Below are positions 18,049 through 26,012 of a stretch of 64,000 bases of DNA, piece by piece. Source of the DNA: Ornatilinea sp. (GTDB taxonomy: Bacteria; Chloroflexota; Anaerolineae; Anaerolineales; Anaerolineaceae); the NCBI GenBank assembly GCA_018433975.1, contig JAHDQE010000048.1:22302-86301 (forward strand), read 5' to 3'. The translations under genes were made by a program, and so were the position numbers. Below the pieces are notes generated by a model. It saw nothing but the letters and a program-made list of their open reading frames with translations, was not told where the DNA came from and searched no databases. Within the stretch, counting starts at the first letter, position 1; each line of letters starts with the position of its first letter.

Positions 18049-18803
18049 TACGCAGCTGCTTTTGCAATCTTCGGGAAGTCATCCGCTTTCAAGCTGGCCC
18101 CGCCCACCAGAGCGCCATCAATTTCAGGTTGCGTGAAGAATTCGGCTGCATTGGAGCCTTTGACGGAGCCGCCGTAAAGAATACGGACCTGCTCGGCCAC
18201 ATTTTCGCCAAACATTTCCTTGAGCGGGGTCCGAATCGTCCGCCCAATCACATCATTCGCCAGCTCAGCGGTGGCTGCTTTTCCGGTGCCAATAGCCCAG
18301 ATGGGTTCATAGGCAACAATGATTTTTGCGGCATCCGCTTTAGAGAGCCCTTTCAAGCCTTCTTTAATCTCCCGGATCACCACTTCATCCGTCTTGCCGG
18401 CCTCATTCTCTTCCAGAGTTTCTCCAACACAAACGATCGGGATCAAACCATGAGCAAGGGCTGCTTTAACTTTCTTGTTCACCGTTTCATCAGTCTCGCA
18501 GAAATAGGCCCTGCGCTCCGAATGGCCCAGAATAACATACTCACAGAATTCTTTCACCATGGCGGGGGAGAGCTCGCCGGTATAAGCGCCGCTTTCTTCC
18601 CAATGCATGTTTTGGGTACCGATTCCAACTCCGGTCCCGGAAAGGATTTCGGACACAGCCATCACAGCGGTGGCTGTCGGACAGATCACACGGTCAACAC
18701 TGGTGACAGATTGCAATTCGGGCAGCATGGCAGAAACCAATTCACGTGCCTCGGCCGCAGTTTTGTTCATCTTCCAGTTTCCTGCAACAAAAGGTTTTCG
18801 CAT
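18048..18803 (-). CDS. tpiA: Triosephosphate isomerase
   Basis: 251 residues. It interconverts DHAP and glyceraldehyde 3-phosphate in glycolysis. 'AGNWKMNKT' (Lys11), 'ILGHSERR' (catalytic His), 'VAYEPIWAIGTGKAA' (catalytic Glu) and 'ILYGGSVKGSNAAEF' are all present. The ATG at 18803 is preferred because GGGAGG lies 8 nt upstream. It starts 18 bp after the kinase gene and overlaps the protease gene, so the three form an operon. Confidence 0.97.
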   Translation of the reverse strand: MRKPFVAGNWKMNKTAAEARELVSAMLPELQSVTSVDRVICPTATAVMAVSEILSGTGVGIGTQNMHWEESGAYTGELSPAMVKEFCEYVILGHSERRAYFCETDETVNKKVKAALAHGLIPIVCVGETLEENEAGKTDEVVIREIKEGLKGLSKADAAKIIVAYEPIWAIGTGKAATAELANDVIGRTIRTPLKEMFGENVAEQVRILYGGSVKGSNAAEFFTQPEIDGALVGGASLKADDFPKIAKAAA

Positions 18804-18821
18804 AACTTTACCTCCCATAGA

Positions 18822-20579
18822 TTAGAAGTTTATTTCTTCTCCTATTATAATTCCATTATCCCGTATCCATTGAGGGAGATCGTTGTTTTCCAGCAAATTT
18901 CCTAACTCCTGTCTCGCCCGGACATAATCTTCCATAACCGCGAAAATTTCTACTTCCAGTAAATCCGCCTCGGGGAATTTTTCCAGCAGCCGCGGTGTAG
19001 AAAGCACTTCACCTAATTTTTCCTTGGCAACAAAGGGATCACCGTTATAAAGCTCAAACCTGGCGCTCGCCACAACAAACATGGGATGGTCCTTATGGCG
19101 CATAAAGAAATCTCTCGCCATCGGGTCCTCCGCCGCGTAATAAAGGACCTCATGCATTGCTTCGGAATTCTCTGTCAGGATATTGAGGACCAGGGGCCGG
19201 TCCGTATCATAAATAGAAATCGCAATCAGCAGCCAGGCGCCGCGGTCCATCATCTGTTGGTAAGCACCCAGATAAAAATCGCGGTCACGCCCGGCGAATA
19301 TCACCATCTTTTTCAACGAATCAATTGCGACATCCAGATCTCCGGTCCTCCAGGCAGCAATGGATTCTTCCAAAGCGGTTTCGGCCCGACCCGCATCCTC
19401 TTCCGGGTTCGCAGCAGCAGGCTCCTCCGGGATGATATTCTCTTCAACAGAAACAAGAGAATTTTCCTCATCCGGGTTTCTGTCCTGCATCCTGTTCACC
19501 AGCATCACCGTCAGAAGCCCTGCCACCAGGAGGCCCGCCAGTCCCCCAACAATCCAAAATATGTAGCTCCTCTTTTGAACTTTTGGTGCTTTATCGGTTT
19601 CAGTTTTATCCGTTCCGGCTTTATCAGACACTTCTGCAAAGGCTGAGACGAGATTCCCGGCCCCGGCCGGAACAAGGGTTTCCTCTTCCGGAGCAGTAAC
19701 CAGGGTGTTTTCCGCATATTCCAACGGGACGAAATCGCCCGTAGGCAGGTATTCACCCCGCAAAGCACTGCCAAACGCCTTGACCATTTGGTCAACCTGA
19801 TCAAATCGGTCATCGGGGTCTTTTGCTAATGCCTTCAACAGAACCCGTTCAACCTGTTCGGGGATATCCGGGTTCACGGTTCTGGGAAGCGGCAAGGGGG
19901 TGTAGATATGATCGTGGATCACTGCGAAGGGCGTATCCGCATTAAATGGGACTCTGCCCACCAGCATTTCATAAAGCATCACGCCAAACGAGTAAATATC
20001 GGAACGTGCGTCTAAATCCGGTTTTGCCTGGGCCTGTTCCGGGGACATATACTGCGGCGTACCGACCATTCGATCTGCTGTCAGGCTGGTTTCGCTGGTT
20101 TGCGCCATCCGTGCCAGCCCAAAATCCGCCAGATAGATCTGTCCATCTTCGGTCAGGAGCACATTAGAGGGTTTTACATCCCGGTGGAGAATATTTTGTT
20201 TATGCGCATAAGCCAGAGCTGCCCCCACTGCCTCCACAACCCGCTCAATCTCACTTTGAGACAGCTTCCCTCTTGAAAGGCGCGCTTTGAGCGTTTCCCC
20301 ATCCACATACTTCATTACAAGATAGGGTCTTGATTCGTATTCCGAATAATCATATATGGGAACAATATTTTGATGATCGAGACGTGCTACTACTCTGGCC
20401 TCACGTTGAAAACGGGCCAGGAAATTCGGATCATCCTGAAAGGCAACATGAAGGACTTTGATAGCCACATAACGATCTAAAGCCGAATGATAAGCTTTGA
20501 AAACGGTTGCCATTCCCCCTTGCCCAAGCTGCTCCATCAAACGATAAGGACCAATGTTCTCTCCTGGAATGAACGGCAT
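18822..20579 (-). CDS. Membrane-anchored Ser/Thr protein kinase (PknB-like)
   Basis: 585 residues from ATG 20579 (GGGAG upstream). Cytosolic kinase domain (about 10-270): Gly loop 'LGQGGMATVFKA', catalytic Lys41 in 'VAIKVL', 'HRDVKPSNVLL', 'ADFGLARM', 'GTPQYMSPEQ'. A linker and one membrane helix (about 340-362) follow. The outer domain of about 220 residues has an acidic linker and a helical, TPR-like part instead of PASTA repeats, so any signal it senses is unknown. Upstream of tpiA and an M50-type protease. Confidence 0.9.
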   Translation of the reverse strand: MPFIPGENIGPYRLMEQLGQGGMATVFKAYHSALDRYVAIKVLHVAFQDDPNFLARFQREARVVARLDHQNIVPIYDYSEYESRPYLVMKYVDGETLKARLSRGKLSQSEIERVVEAVGAALAYAHKQNILHRDVKPSNVLLTEDGQIYLADFGLARMAQTSETSLTADRMVGTPQYMSPEQAQAKPDLDARSDIYSFGVMLYEMLVGRVPFNADTPFAVIHDHIYTPLPLPRTVNPDIPEQVERVLLKALAKDPDDRFDQVDQMVKAFGSALRGEYLPTGDFVPLEYAENTLVTAPEEETLVPAGAGNLVSAFAEVSDKAGTDKTETDKAPKVQKRSYIFWIVGGLAGLLVAGLLTVMLVNRMQDRNPDEENSLVSVEENIIPEEPAAANPEEDAGRAETALEESIAAWRTGDLDVAIDSLKKMVIFAGRDRDFYLGAYQQMMDRGAWLLIAISIYDTDRPLVLNILTENSEAMHEVLYYAAEDPMARDFFMRHKDHPMFVVASARFELYNGDPFVAKEKLGEVLSTPRLLEKFPEADLLEVEIFAVMEDYVRARQELGNLLENNDLPQWIRDNGIIIGEEINF

Positions 20580-20859
20580 AATTGCTCTCCCATCAAACTC
20601 TGAACCGGTTTTATGATGAATCCCCTGAGAACTACGTAAAAATACGGGGGAGTACTCCAAAATGTCTCTGGAGAAGATACCAGAACACTTACCCCAACCC
20701 TGAGATGTTAATGACCATCCAGACCATTTTACCAAAAAAGGCGGATGGATAGCATCCGGCTAAATTACAGAAAACTTTCATTCCTGTAAAACATGAGGCA
20801 GCTTCAGTTTTGAAGCTGCCTCATGAAATGATCGGTCTGATGGAAAATATTGTCTGTTT
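20580..20859. other. Kinase/osmC intergenic region
   Basis: 280 bp. Apart from the kinase ribosome site and the osmC terminator nothing further was recognised. Confidence 0.5.
20792..20825 (-). terminator. Terminator of the OsmC-like gene
   Basis: CATGAGGCAGCTTCA pairs with TGAAGCTGCCTCATG across a 4-nt loop. On the minus strand TTTTA follows. Confidence 0.85.
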
Positions 20860-21246
20860 CTATGCTGCCTCAACGGCTTTTGCGTAAACATCAAACTGCG
20901 GCGGATTGGCAAGGTGTTTCTTCACAGCGCACAGTTCCGCTGTCCGCACCAGTGCCGGGTAATATCGCTCCGGGAAAGAAGGTGGAACCTGAATTTCCAT
21001 ATCAATTTTATCAATCATTCCGGTCATTGGGTTGGAATAATGCTTTTGAACAATTCTCACCCCATCCGTGGGCAAATTGCGTTGTTTAAGAAAGCCCAGA
21101 ACGTAAATGCCCGCACAGGTACCAATTGAAGCTAAAAATGTAGCGAATGGAGATGGAGCGGATCCATCCTGATCCGTATGAATAGTAAAGGGGCCAAAAT
21201 GCGCGTCTACTCGTGCGCCACCCGGAAAGTCAACCATAATTTCCAT
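20860..21246 (-). CDS. OsmC-like protein
   Basis: 128 residues. OsmC/Ohr family proteins reduce organic hydroperoxides with two Cys residues. Cys44 in 'ASIGTCAGIYV' and Cys106 in 'RTAELCAVKKHL' occupy the expected positions. The N-terminal strand region is shorter than in Ohr, as in YhfA-like OsmC proteins, so the exact substrate is open. GGGAG lies 10 nt before the ATG. Single-gene unit. Confidence 0.85.
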   Translation of the reverse strand: MEIMVDFPGGARVDAHFGPFTIHTDQDGSAPSPFATFLASIGTCAGIYVLGFLKQRNLPTDGVRIVQKHYSNPMTGMIDKIDMEIQVPPSFPERYYPALVRTAELCAVKKHLANPPQFDVYAKAVEAA

Positions 21247-21450
21247 TTTATTATTTCTCCCAGTTTAATCATATTTTTTTGATTACAACTACTTAGATGT
21301 TATTCCTACAAAAAAGTTACATGATTAAACCAGGTATGATGCCCATCACCTTTGATCCATGAAAGTGCAAAAAGACAGGATGATTATTGTCTCCTGTTTC
21401 AGGAAGTTTGCCACTACAAACACCACGCAACTTTTGTTAACATAGGATCA

Positions 21451-21948
21451 ATGTTCAAACAAGAATTTGGGCAACTATCTATATTTAAAGGTTTAAGCAG
21501 CCGCCAGTTGAGTTTGCTCGATCCAATGCTGGAATTATGTTGCTTTCCCCCTGAACATATCGTTTTTGATCAGGGACAGCGCACGGAATATCTCTACATT
21601 CTGCTGCGTGGGAAAGTAGAAGTGCGCTTTAAACCCTATGATGGTCCCCCCCTGACGGTTACCCGCATCGAGCCCGGGGGCGTTTTTGGTTGGTCAACGG
21701 CTTTAAACCGGGAGACCTATACTTCTGCCGCCCATACTATTGAGGAATGCGAAGCCTATCGGATCAGCGGCTGTCAACTTCAAAAATTTTGTATTCAGGA
21801 ACCAATTACCGGAAAAATTCTCTTGGAACGTCTGGCGAGTGTCATTGCGGAACGGTTAAACAACACCCACACTCAAATTCTAAGCATTCTTACACAAGGC
21901 ATAGATTTAAACGGTGAGGACCAAAAGGAGACCTGTCAAGATGACTGA
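21451..21948 (+). CDS. Cyclic-nucleotide-binding-domain protein without HTH
   Basis: 165 residues from ATG 21451. It contains a Crp/Fnr-type cNMP-binding beta barrel ('LSSRQLSLLDPMLE', 'YLYILLRGKVEVRF', 'RIEPGGVFGWSTAL') and a C-terminal helix, but no DNA-binding winged helix, so it is not a standard Crp/Fnr regulator. The usual 'GExxx...RxA' cNMP contact motif is replaced by 'GVFGWSTALNRETYTSAA', so ligand binding is doubtful. Its stop overlaps the start of the NifU-like gene (ATGACTGA), implying joint translation. Confidence 0.78.
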   Translation: MFKQEFGQLSIFKGLSSRQLSLLDPMLELCCFPPEHIVFDQGQRTEYLYILLRGKVEVRFKPYDGPPLTVTRIEPGGVFGWSTALNRETYTSAAHTIEECEAYRISGCQLQKFCIQEPITGKILLERLASVIAERLNNTHTQILSILTQGIDLNGEDQKETCQDD

Positions 21949-22192
21949 TAAAAAGCCTGGAGATTATTCGTTAGAAGAACAATTGCAGGGATTAATCGAA
22001 AACCTGGACGCCTACATTTCGCAATATCACGGTGGTAGTGTGGAACTCATTTCTTTCGATGGAAAAACAGCCGAGATCCACATGGGAGGCGCCTGCGAGG
22101 AATGCCCTATTTCGCCCGAAATTGGTTACAAATGGGTAGCCGGCTCCATCAAACAACTTTTCCCCGAAATCGAAAATATCAAAAAAGCTTAG
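21941..22192 (+). CDS. NifU C-terminal-domain (Nfu-type) protein
   Basis: 83 residues. Nfu domains carry Fe-S clusters to apoproteins through a CxxC motif. 'HMGGACEECPIS' gives C52-x-x-C55. The usual following 'T(L/M)' helix motif is changed to 'ISPEIGYKWVAGSIKQLFPEI', still Nfu-like. AAGGAG lies 10 nt before ATG 21941. Coupled to the upstream cNMP-binding-domain gene. Confidence 0.82.
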   Translation: MTDKKPGDYSLEEQLQGLIENLDAYISQYHGGSVELISFDGKTAEIHMGGACEECPISPEIGYKWVAGSIKQLFPEIENIKKA

Positions 22193-22200
22193 ATTCAAAA

Positions 22201-22226
22201 ACATCTGGCTGAAATCAGCCAGATGT
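22201..22226. terminator. Terminator between NifU-like and SHOCT-like genes
   Basis: ACATCTGGCT/AGCCAGATGT perfect 10-bp stem with a 6-nt loop; on the plus strand a TTTCTTTT tract follows a few bases later. Confidence 0.65.
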
Positions 22227-22255
22227 GAGTATTTCTTTTAACTGTCTTTTGCCGT

Positions 22256-22642
22256 TTATTCGATAAAGACTTCCACATGTTCCCCATCATCCTCGTCATA
22301 AATGTCGACGATCTTTCCGGTTGCGCCTGAACGGACAAAGCCCATTAATTGATCAACATCCAGCCCTTCCACCTGGGGCGAAAACCGCGCGCCCATTTTA
22401 ACCCCCGCGGAAACCACGCCAATCGGAAGCCGGACATTTACACGCGATTTACCGGAATCCGTATCGGTCACCTTTACCCGGAAGAACCGTCCTCCCTGCA
22501 TACCTGAACCGCCTGGCGTTTCTGCCGGCTTGTTTTTCTCGGGCTCATCCAAAGCTTTTAATAACTGCATTCCCTCCTCAGCGGTTATCTTACCCTCCTG
22601 GATCATTTTCAGGATTTTTAATCTTTCCTCTGAGGTAGCCAT
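22256..22642 (-). CDS. Small protein with SHOCT-like N-terminal motif
   Basis: 128 residues. The N-terminal 'SEERLKILKMIQEGKITAEEGMQLLKAL' is the short two-helix SHOCT-like motif seen at the start of YvlB-type and other Chloroflexota/Firmicutes proteins. A Gly-rich linker and a beta-rich domain ('RFFRVKVTDTDSGKSRVNVRLPIGVV...') follow, ending in 'DGEHVEVFIE'. No enzyme motif. A role in envelope regulation would only be a guess. AAGGAG lies 5 nt before the ATG. Confidence 0.7.
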   Translation of the reverse strand: MATSEERLKILKMIQEGKITAEEGMQLLKALDEPEKNKPAETPGGSGMQGGRFFRVKVTDTDSGKSRVNVRLPIGVVSAGVKMGARFSPQVEGLDVDQLMGFVRSGATGKIVDIYDEDDGEHVEVFIE

Positions 22643-22690
22643 GCCTTCTCCTTAAAGCCTTTCCCAACAATTAAAATATACCCGTAAAAA

Positions 22691-23485
22691 CTAATGCACT
22701 GCCCTTTTTTCCCATTCAGCGACAGCACTCCGGATTAAGTTCTGTATCGAAGCGTCCTCCACCATATCAATCCCGGAGAAACTCTTGGTACCGGCCCAGA
22801 CGATCACCCCGCCTTTCGGGTCCTCTGTCAGACGGACTCCCCGCGGAGCGTCGTGCATTTTCAAGATCATTTCCTGAAGGATATCATCGATTTGAGCGAC
22901 AATGCTTTTCGAATGGATCTTTTCCACCTCTTTATTGTTTAACGCCGGAGGATTTGGAAGCATCGTAGCATTTACAGGTTGGACCGTCGGTTTTTGGGAC
23001 AACAGCGGAGCAGGTTGGTCTTCCACCCTGATTTTGGGATTACCCGGAAGTTCTATTTTCTTTTCATCTTCAGCCTGCTGTGCAGGGGCCGTAACCTGAA
23101 CCAATCTGGACTCGGTTTCCGTCTTGAAAACGTATTCGCTCCGCGGCAAAGGTTCGGTCAATTGATCCGCTGAAGCGCGCAGCCACGAAACCCAGCGCAA
23201 AGCCACTTTCTCCAAAGCCTGTCGCTTTTGATCTCCAAGTTGAGATGCATTCTGGTATTGATCTTTCCCAATCTTAAAAATCAATTTTTCGCTGGCTGGT
23301 TCTCGCCAGATACTGACAATTTCATCCGCGCCTTTTACCGGAGAGAAAGATTTTTCCTCCGGTTCAACCGGCGATGTATCCTCCTGGTCCCGCTCTAACC
23401 ACAGCAGACTGACCAGGGCTCCACCTATAAAACCGACTGTGACAAAGATAAGTGCCAGTAACAGGAGACTTCCTAAAGATGGCAT
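22691..23485 (-). CDS. Single-pass membrane protein of unknown function
   Basis: 264 residues. An N-terminal hydrophobic segment (about 4-28) is followed by a charged, Pro-rich outer or cytoplasmic region. The C-terminal 60 residues ('IVAQIDDILQEMILKMHDAPRGVRLTEDPKGGVIVWAGTKSF') look like a small folded domain. No family was recognised. GAGAGG lies upstream of the ATG. It lies between the SHOCT-like gene and mutM on the same strand. Confidence 0.6.
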   Translation of the reverse strand: MPSLGSLLLLALIFVTVGFIGGALVSLLWLERDQEDTSPVEPEEKSFSPVKGADEIVSIWREPASEKLIFKIGKDQYQNASQLGDQKRQALEKVALRWVSWLRASADQLTEPLPRSEYVFKTETESRLVQVTAPAQQAEDEKKIELPGNPKIRVEDQPAPLLSQKPTVQPVNATMLPNPPALNNKEVEKIHSKSIVAQIDDILQEMILKMHDAPRGVRLTEDPKGGVIVWAGTKSFSGIDMVEDASIQNLIRSAVAEWEKRAVH

Positions 23486-23591
23486 AGTTTTACCTCTCTT
23501 TACAGATGACCGTCATCTTTAAAATTTCCGAACGCTTTATCCCTATTAAATAATTATATAAAACTTTTGACTTAAATAAATTACAATTTCC

Positions 23592-24440
23592 TTACTTTTG
23601 AGTTATTAAAGGCTGGCAATGGGGACAGAAATGAGTCCCTCTTTGTCCAACCACACATTTTTCAATCGGATGACCGCATTCAGAGCAGGGTTCACCGGTC
23701 CGTTGATAGACCTGAAAAGTATTCTGAAAATCGCCGCCGCGATAAACCCAATCAATGCTGGCACCGTTCCGGGAAATTCCCTCCTGCAGTACTTCCCGAA
23801 TGGAGCTCCATAAACGGACCGACCGGGTTGGGTCCAGGATATCCGAAGGTTGCCTGGGGTGAATTTTCGCCCGAAACAACGCCTCATCCGTATAGATATT
23901 ACCAAGACCGGCTATAAAAGTCTGGTCCAATAAAAGTGCTTTGATCTGCCGGTGGTGGGAATGAAGTCGTTGATAGAAAACTTCGGGGGTAAATGTTTCC
24001 TCCAAAGGCTCCGGACCGAGTTTCCCCAACAGGGTTTGGGGGGCGCTCACCAACCAGACCCGCCCAAATTTCCGGGGATTGTTAAACACCAGACGGTAAT
24101 CATCCAAAAAATTGAAGACTGCCCGGTCATGCGTTTCAAGCGGAAGGGACGCCCCACTATCCTCCCGGGAGGGTTCCACCCTTAAATCGCCGCTCATCCT
24201 GAGGTGGATCAACAGCGTATCCCGTTCCAACGAGATCACCAGAAATTTTCCGCGCCGTCCAACGCGCATCACGCGCTGCCCGGCGATTCGAGATTGAAAA
24301 TCGGCCAGAGAAGGTTCCTCAAGCGTACGCAGCCAGAGAATCTGGGCATGCTCAATCGTTTTCCCAACAATTGAAACACCGCCTCGCCCCCCTTCGCGCA
24401 AAGCGCGTGCCATGGTTTCAACTTCTGGCAGTTCAGGCAT
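23592..24440 (-). CDS. mutM: Formamidopyrimidine-DNA glycosylase
   Basis: 282 residues. It excises oxidised purines such as 8-oxoguanine and cleaves the abasic site. The N-terminal 'PELPEVET' gives the catalytic Pro2 and Glu3. 'QTFIAGLGNIYTDEALF' is the helix-two-turn-helix, and the C-terminal zinc finger uses CSEC...CPHC. It starts 2 bp after the prs stop, last in aspS-GNAT-prs-mutM. Confidence 0.96.
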   Translation of the reverse strand: MPELPEVETMARALREGGRGGVSIVGKTIEHAQILWLRTLEEPSLADFQSRIAGQRVMRVGRRGKFLVISLERDTLLIHLRMSGDLRVEPSREDSGASLPLETHDRAVFNFLDDYRLVFNNPRKFGRVWLVSAPQTLLGKLGPEPLEETFTPEVFYQRLHSHHRQIKALLLDQTFIAGLGNIYTDEALFRAKIHPRQPSDILDPTRSVRLWSSIREVLQEGISRNGASIDWVYRGGDFQNTFQVYQRTGEPCSECGHPIEKCVVGQRGTHFCPHCQPLITQK

Positions 24441-24442
24441 TG

Positions 24443-25435
24443 TTATTCGTTGAACATTTCACCAACGCTCCGCCCTTCATGAGCTCGTAGCATCACCTCA
24501 CCCAACAAAGAAGAAACGGATAAAATTTTCAGGCGGTCCCCAAACGGGAGCCGATTTTCTTTCGAGATTGGCAGTGTATCGGTGGTAATGAATTGTTTGA
24601 TTGGCAGCGCAGCAAGCCGCTCGGAAGCATTCAGAGAAAGGATCGGGTGCACAAAAGACATATAAATGTCGCGTGCGCCCTTGCTTTTAAGCAGATTCAC
24701 GGCCTGCACCATCGAACCGCCTGTATCAATTTCATCATCCACAATGATGACATCATGATCCTTAATATCCCCGATCAAGGTCCAGGCCTGGGCTTTGGAA
24801 TCGTTTCTCAAACGTCGTTTTTCAATAAAAGCCATCGGGGTATTTAGCTTTTGGGCAAAATTCCGGCCCTTCTTTGCAAACCCAAGGTCTGCTGTGACCA
24901 CAACCGGTTCGTGCATCATCGGCTGGATCGTCAGCATATAATCGATCAAAATGTGAAACGAAGTTAAAACATCGCCCGGAACTGTAAAGAAACCTTGAAT
25001 CTGGCCCGCGTGAAGGTCAATGGTGATATACCGGTCGGCACCAGCCACCTCGATCATGTCGGCAATCAGGCGCGCAGTAATGGGCACTCTGGGCTGGTCT
25101 TTTTTATCCGAACGCGCGTACCACATATAGGGGATCACCGCGGTAATTCTTGCTGCGGAATCCAGCCGCAGGGTTTGCAGCATGATCAACAGCTCCATCA
25201 GATTGCGGTGAATAGGCGGCGTGGCTGTTTGGACAACAAAGCAATCCTGTCCGCGCACACTGGAATGAAGTTTTACGAAAATATTATGGTTTGGGAAGGT
25301 GATAATCTCTCGTTCACACAGTGGAACCTGTAAATAGTTGGCGATTTTTCCGGCCAACTCGGGACAAGATGAGCCTGTATAAAGTTTGATATCTCCATAA
25401 AGCATTCGCTCATGTCTTTGAAATGAAATTGGCAT
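24443..25435 (-). CDS. prs: Ribose-phosphate pyrophosphokinase
   Basis: 330 residues. It makes PRPP for nucleotide, His and Trp synthesis. 'SVRGQDCFVVQTA', 'YMWYARSDKKDQPRVPITARL' (ATP/flexible loop), 'TIDLHAGQIQGFF' and PRPP loop 'VIIVDDEIDTGGSMV' are diagnostic. ATG 25435 has GGAG 7 nt upstream and overlaps the end of the GNAT gene by 26 nt; ATG 25405 is the alternative. PRPP users upp and the 41.8 kb phosphoribosyltransferase are also in the window. Confidence 0.94.
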   Translation of the reverse strand: MPISFQRHERMLYGDIKLYTGSSCPELAGKIANYLQVPLCEREIITFPNHNIFVKLHSSVRGQDCFVVQTATPPIHRNLMELLIMLQTLRLDSAARITAVIPYMWYARSDKKDQPRVPITARLIADMIEVAGADRYITIDLHAGQIQGFFTVPGDVLTSFHILIDYMLTIQPMMHEPVVVTADLGFAKKGRNFAQKLNTPMAFIEKRRLRNDSKAQAWTLIGDIKDHDVIIVDDEIDTGGSMVQAVNLLKSKGARDIYMSFVHPILSLNASERLAALPIKQFITTDTLPISKENRLPFGDRLKILSVSSLLGEVMLRAHEGRSVGEMFNE

Positions 25436-25991
25436 CCTGACACTCCATATTCTCTCCACGATTCTGCCACTCGGACCGCAAGGCGCTCATGATCAAAACA
25501 TCAATATACTTTCCATTTTGAAATTTAGCCTGTCTGAGACGTCCTTCATGAACAAAACCGGCCTGTTCATACGCTCGAATCGCACGTGGATTGGTTTCAT
25601 ACACTCTTAAATAAATTCGGTTGAAATTTTGATTGAAAAAGCCATGGCGCAACATTGTGCGCATGGCTTTTTGACCGTATTTTTGATTCCAGAATTTCTT
25701 TTCACCAATAAAGATTCCGACCTCCGCAGATCGGTCCCTCCAGTTGATGTTCATAAATGAGATATTGCCAATAGGGGACCAACCTTCCGCTGTGTCGATT
25801 TCAATCACCAGAGGGTGTTCCTCCATTGGCTTCTTCAGAAGATCCTGATACCACAATTCTTCTTGAGCTAACGATAATGGAAGCATGATTTCGAGATGCT
25901 GGTGAACTTCAGGGTCGTTCAGCCAACCCACAAAACGTGCCAAATCTTCCTTCTCTATCGCTCGCAAACGAATGTTGCTATCCTGGATCAT
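25410..25991 (-). CDS. GNAT acetyltransferase (RimJ/RimL-like)
   Basis: 193 residues. 'IRLRAIEKEDLARFVGWLNDPEV' and 'YGQKAMRTMLRHGFFNQNFNRIYLRVYETNPRAIRAYEQAGFVHEGRLRQA' span the acetyl-CoA-binding and C-terminal parts of RimJ/RimL-type N-acetyltransferases. The acceptor is unknown. GGAG lies 8 nt before ATG 25991. Starts 21 bp after aspS and overlaps prs. Confidence 0.88.
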   Translation of the reverse strand: MIQDSNIRLRAIEKEDLARFVGWLNDPEVHQHLEIMLPLSLAQEELWYQDLLKKPMEEHPLVIEIDTAEGWSPIGNISFMNINWRDRSAEVGIFIGEKKFWNQKYGQKAMRTMLRHGFFNQNFNRIYLRVYETNPRAIRAYEQAGFVHEGRLRQAKFQNGKYIDVLIMSALRSEWQNRGENMECQDANFISKT

Positions 25992-26012
25992 CCAAAAAAC
26001 TCCTACTTTACA

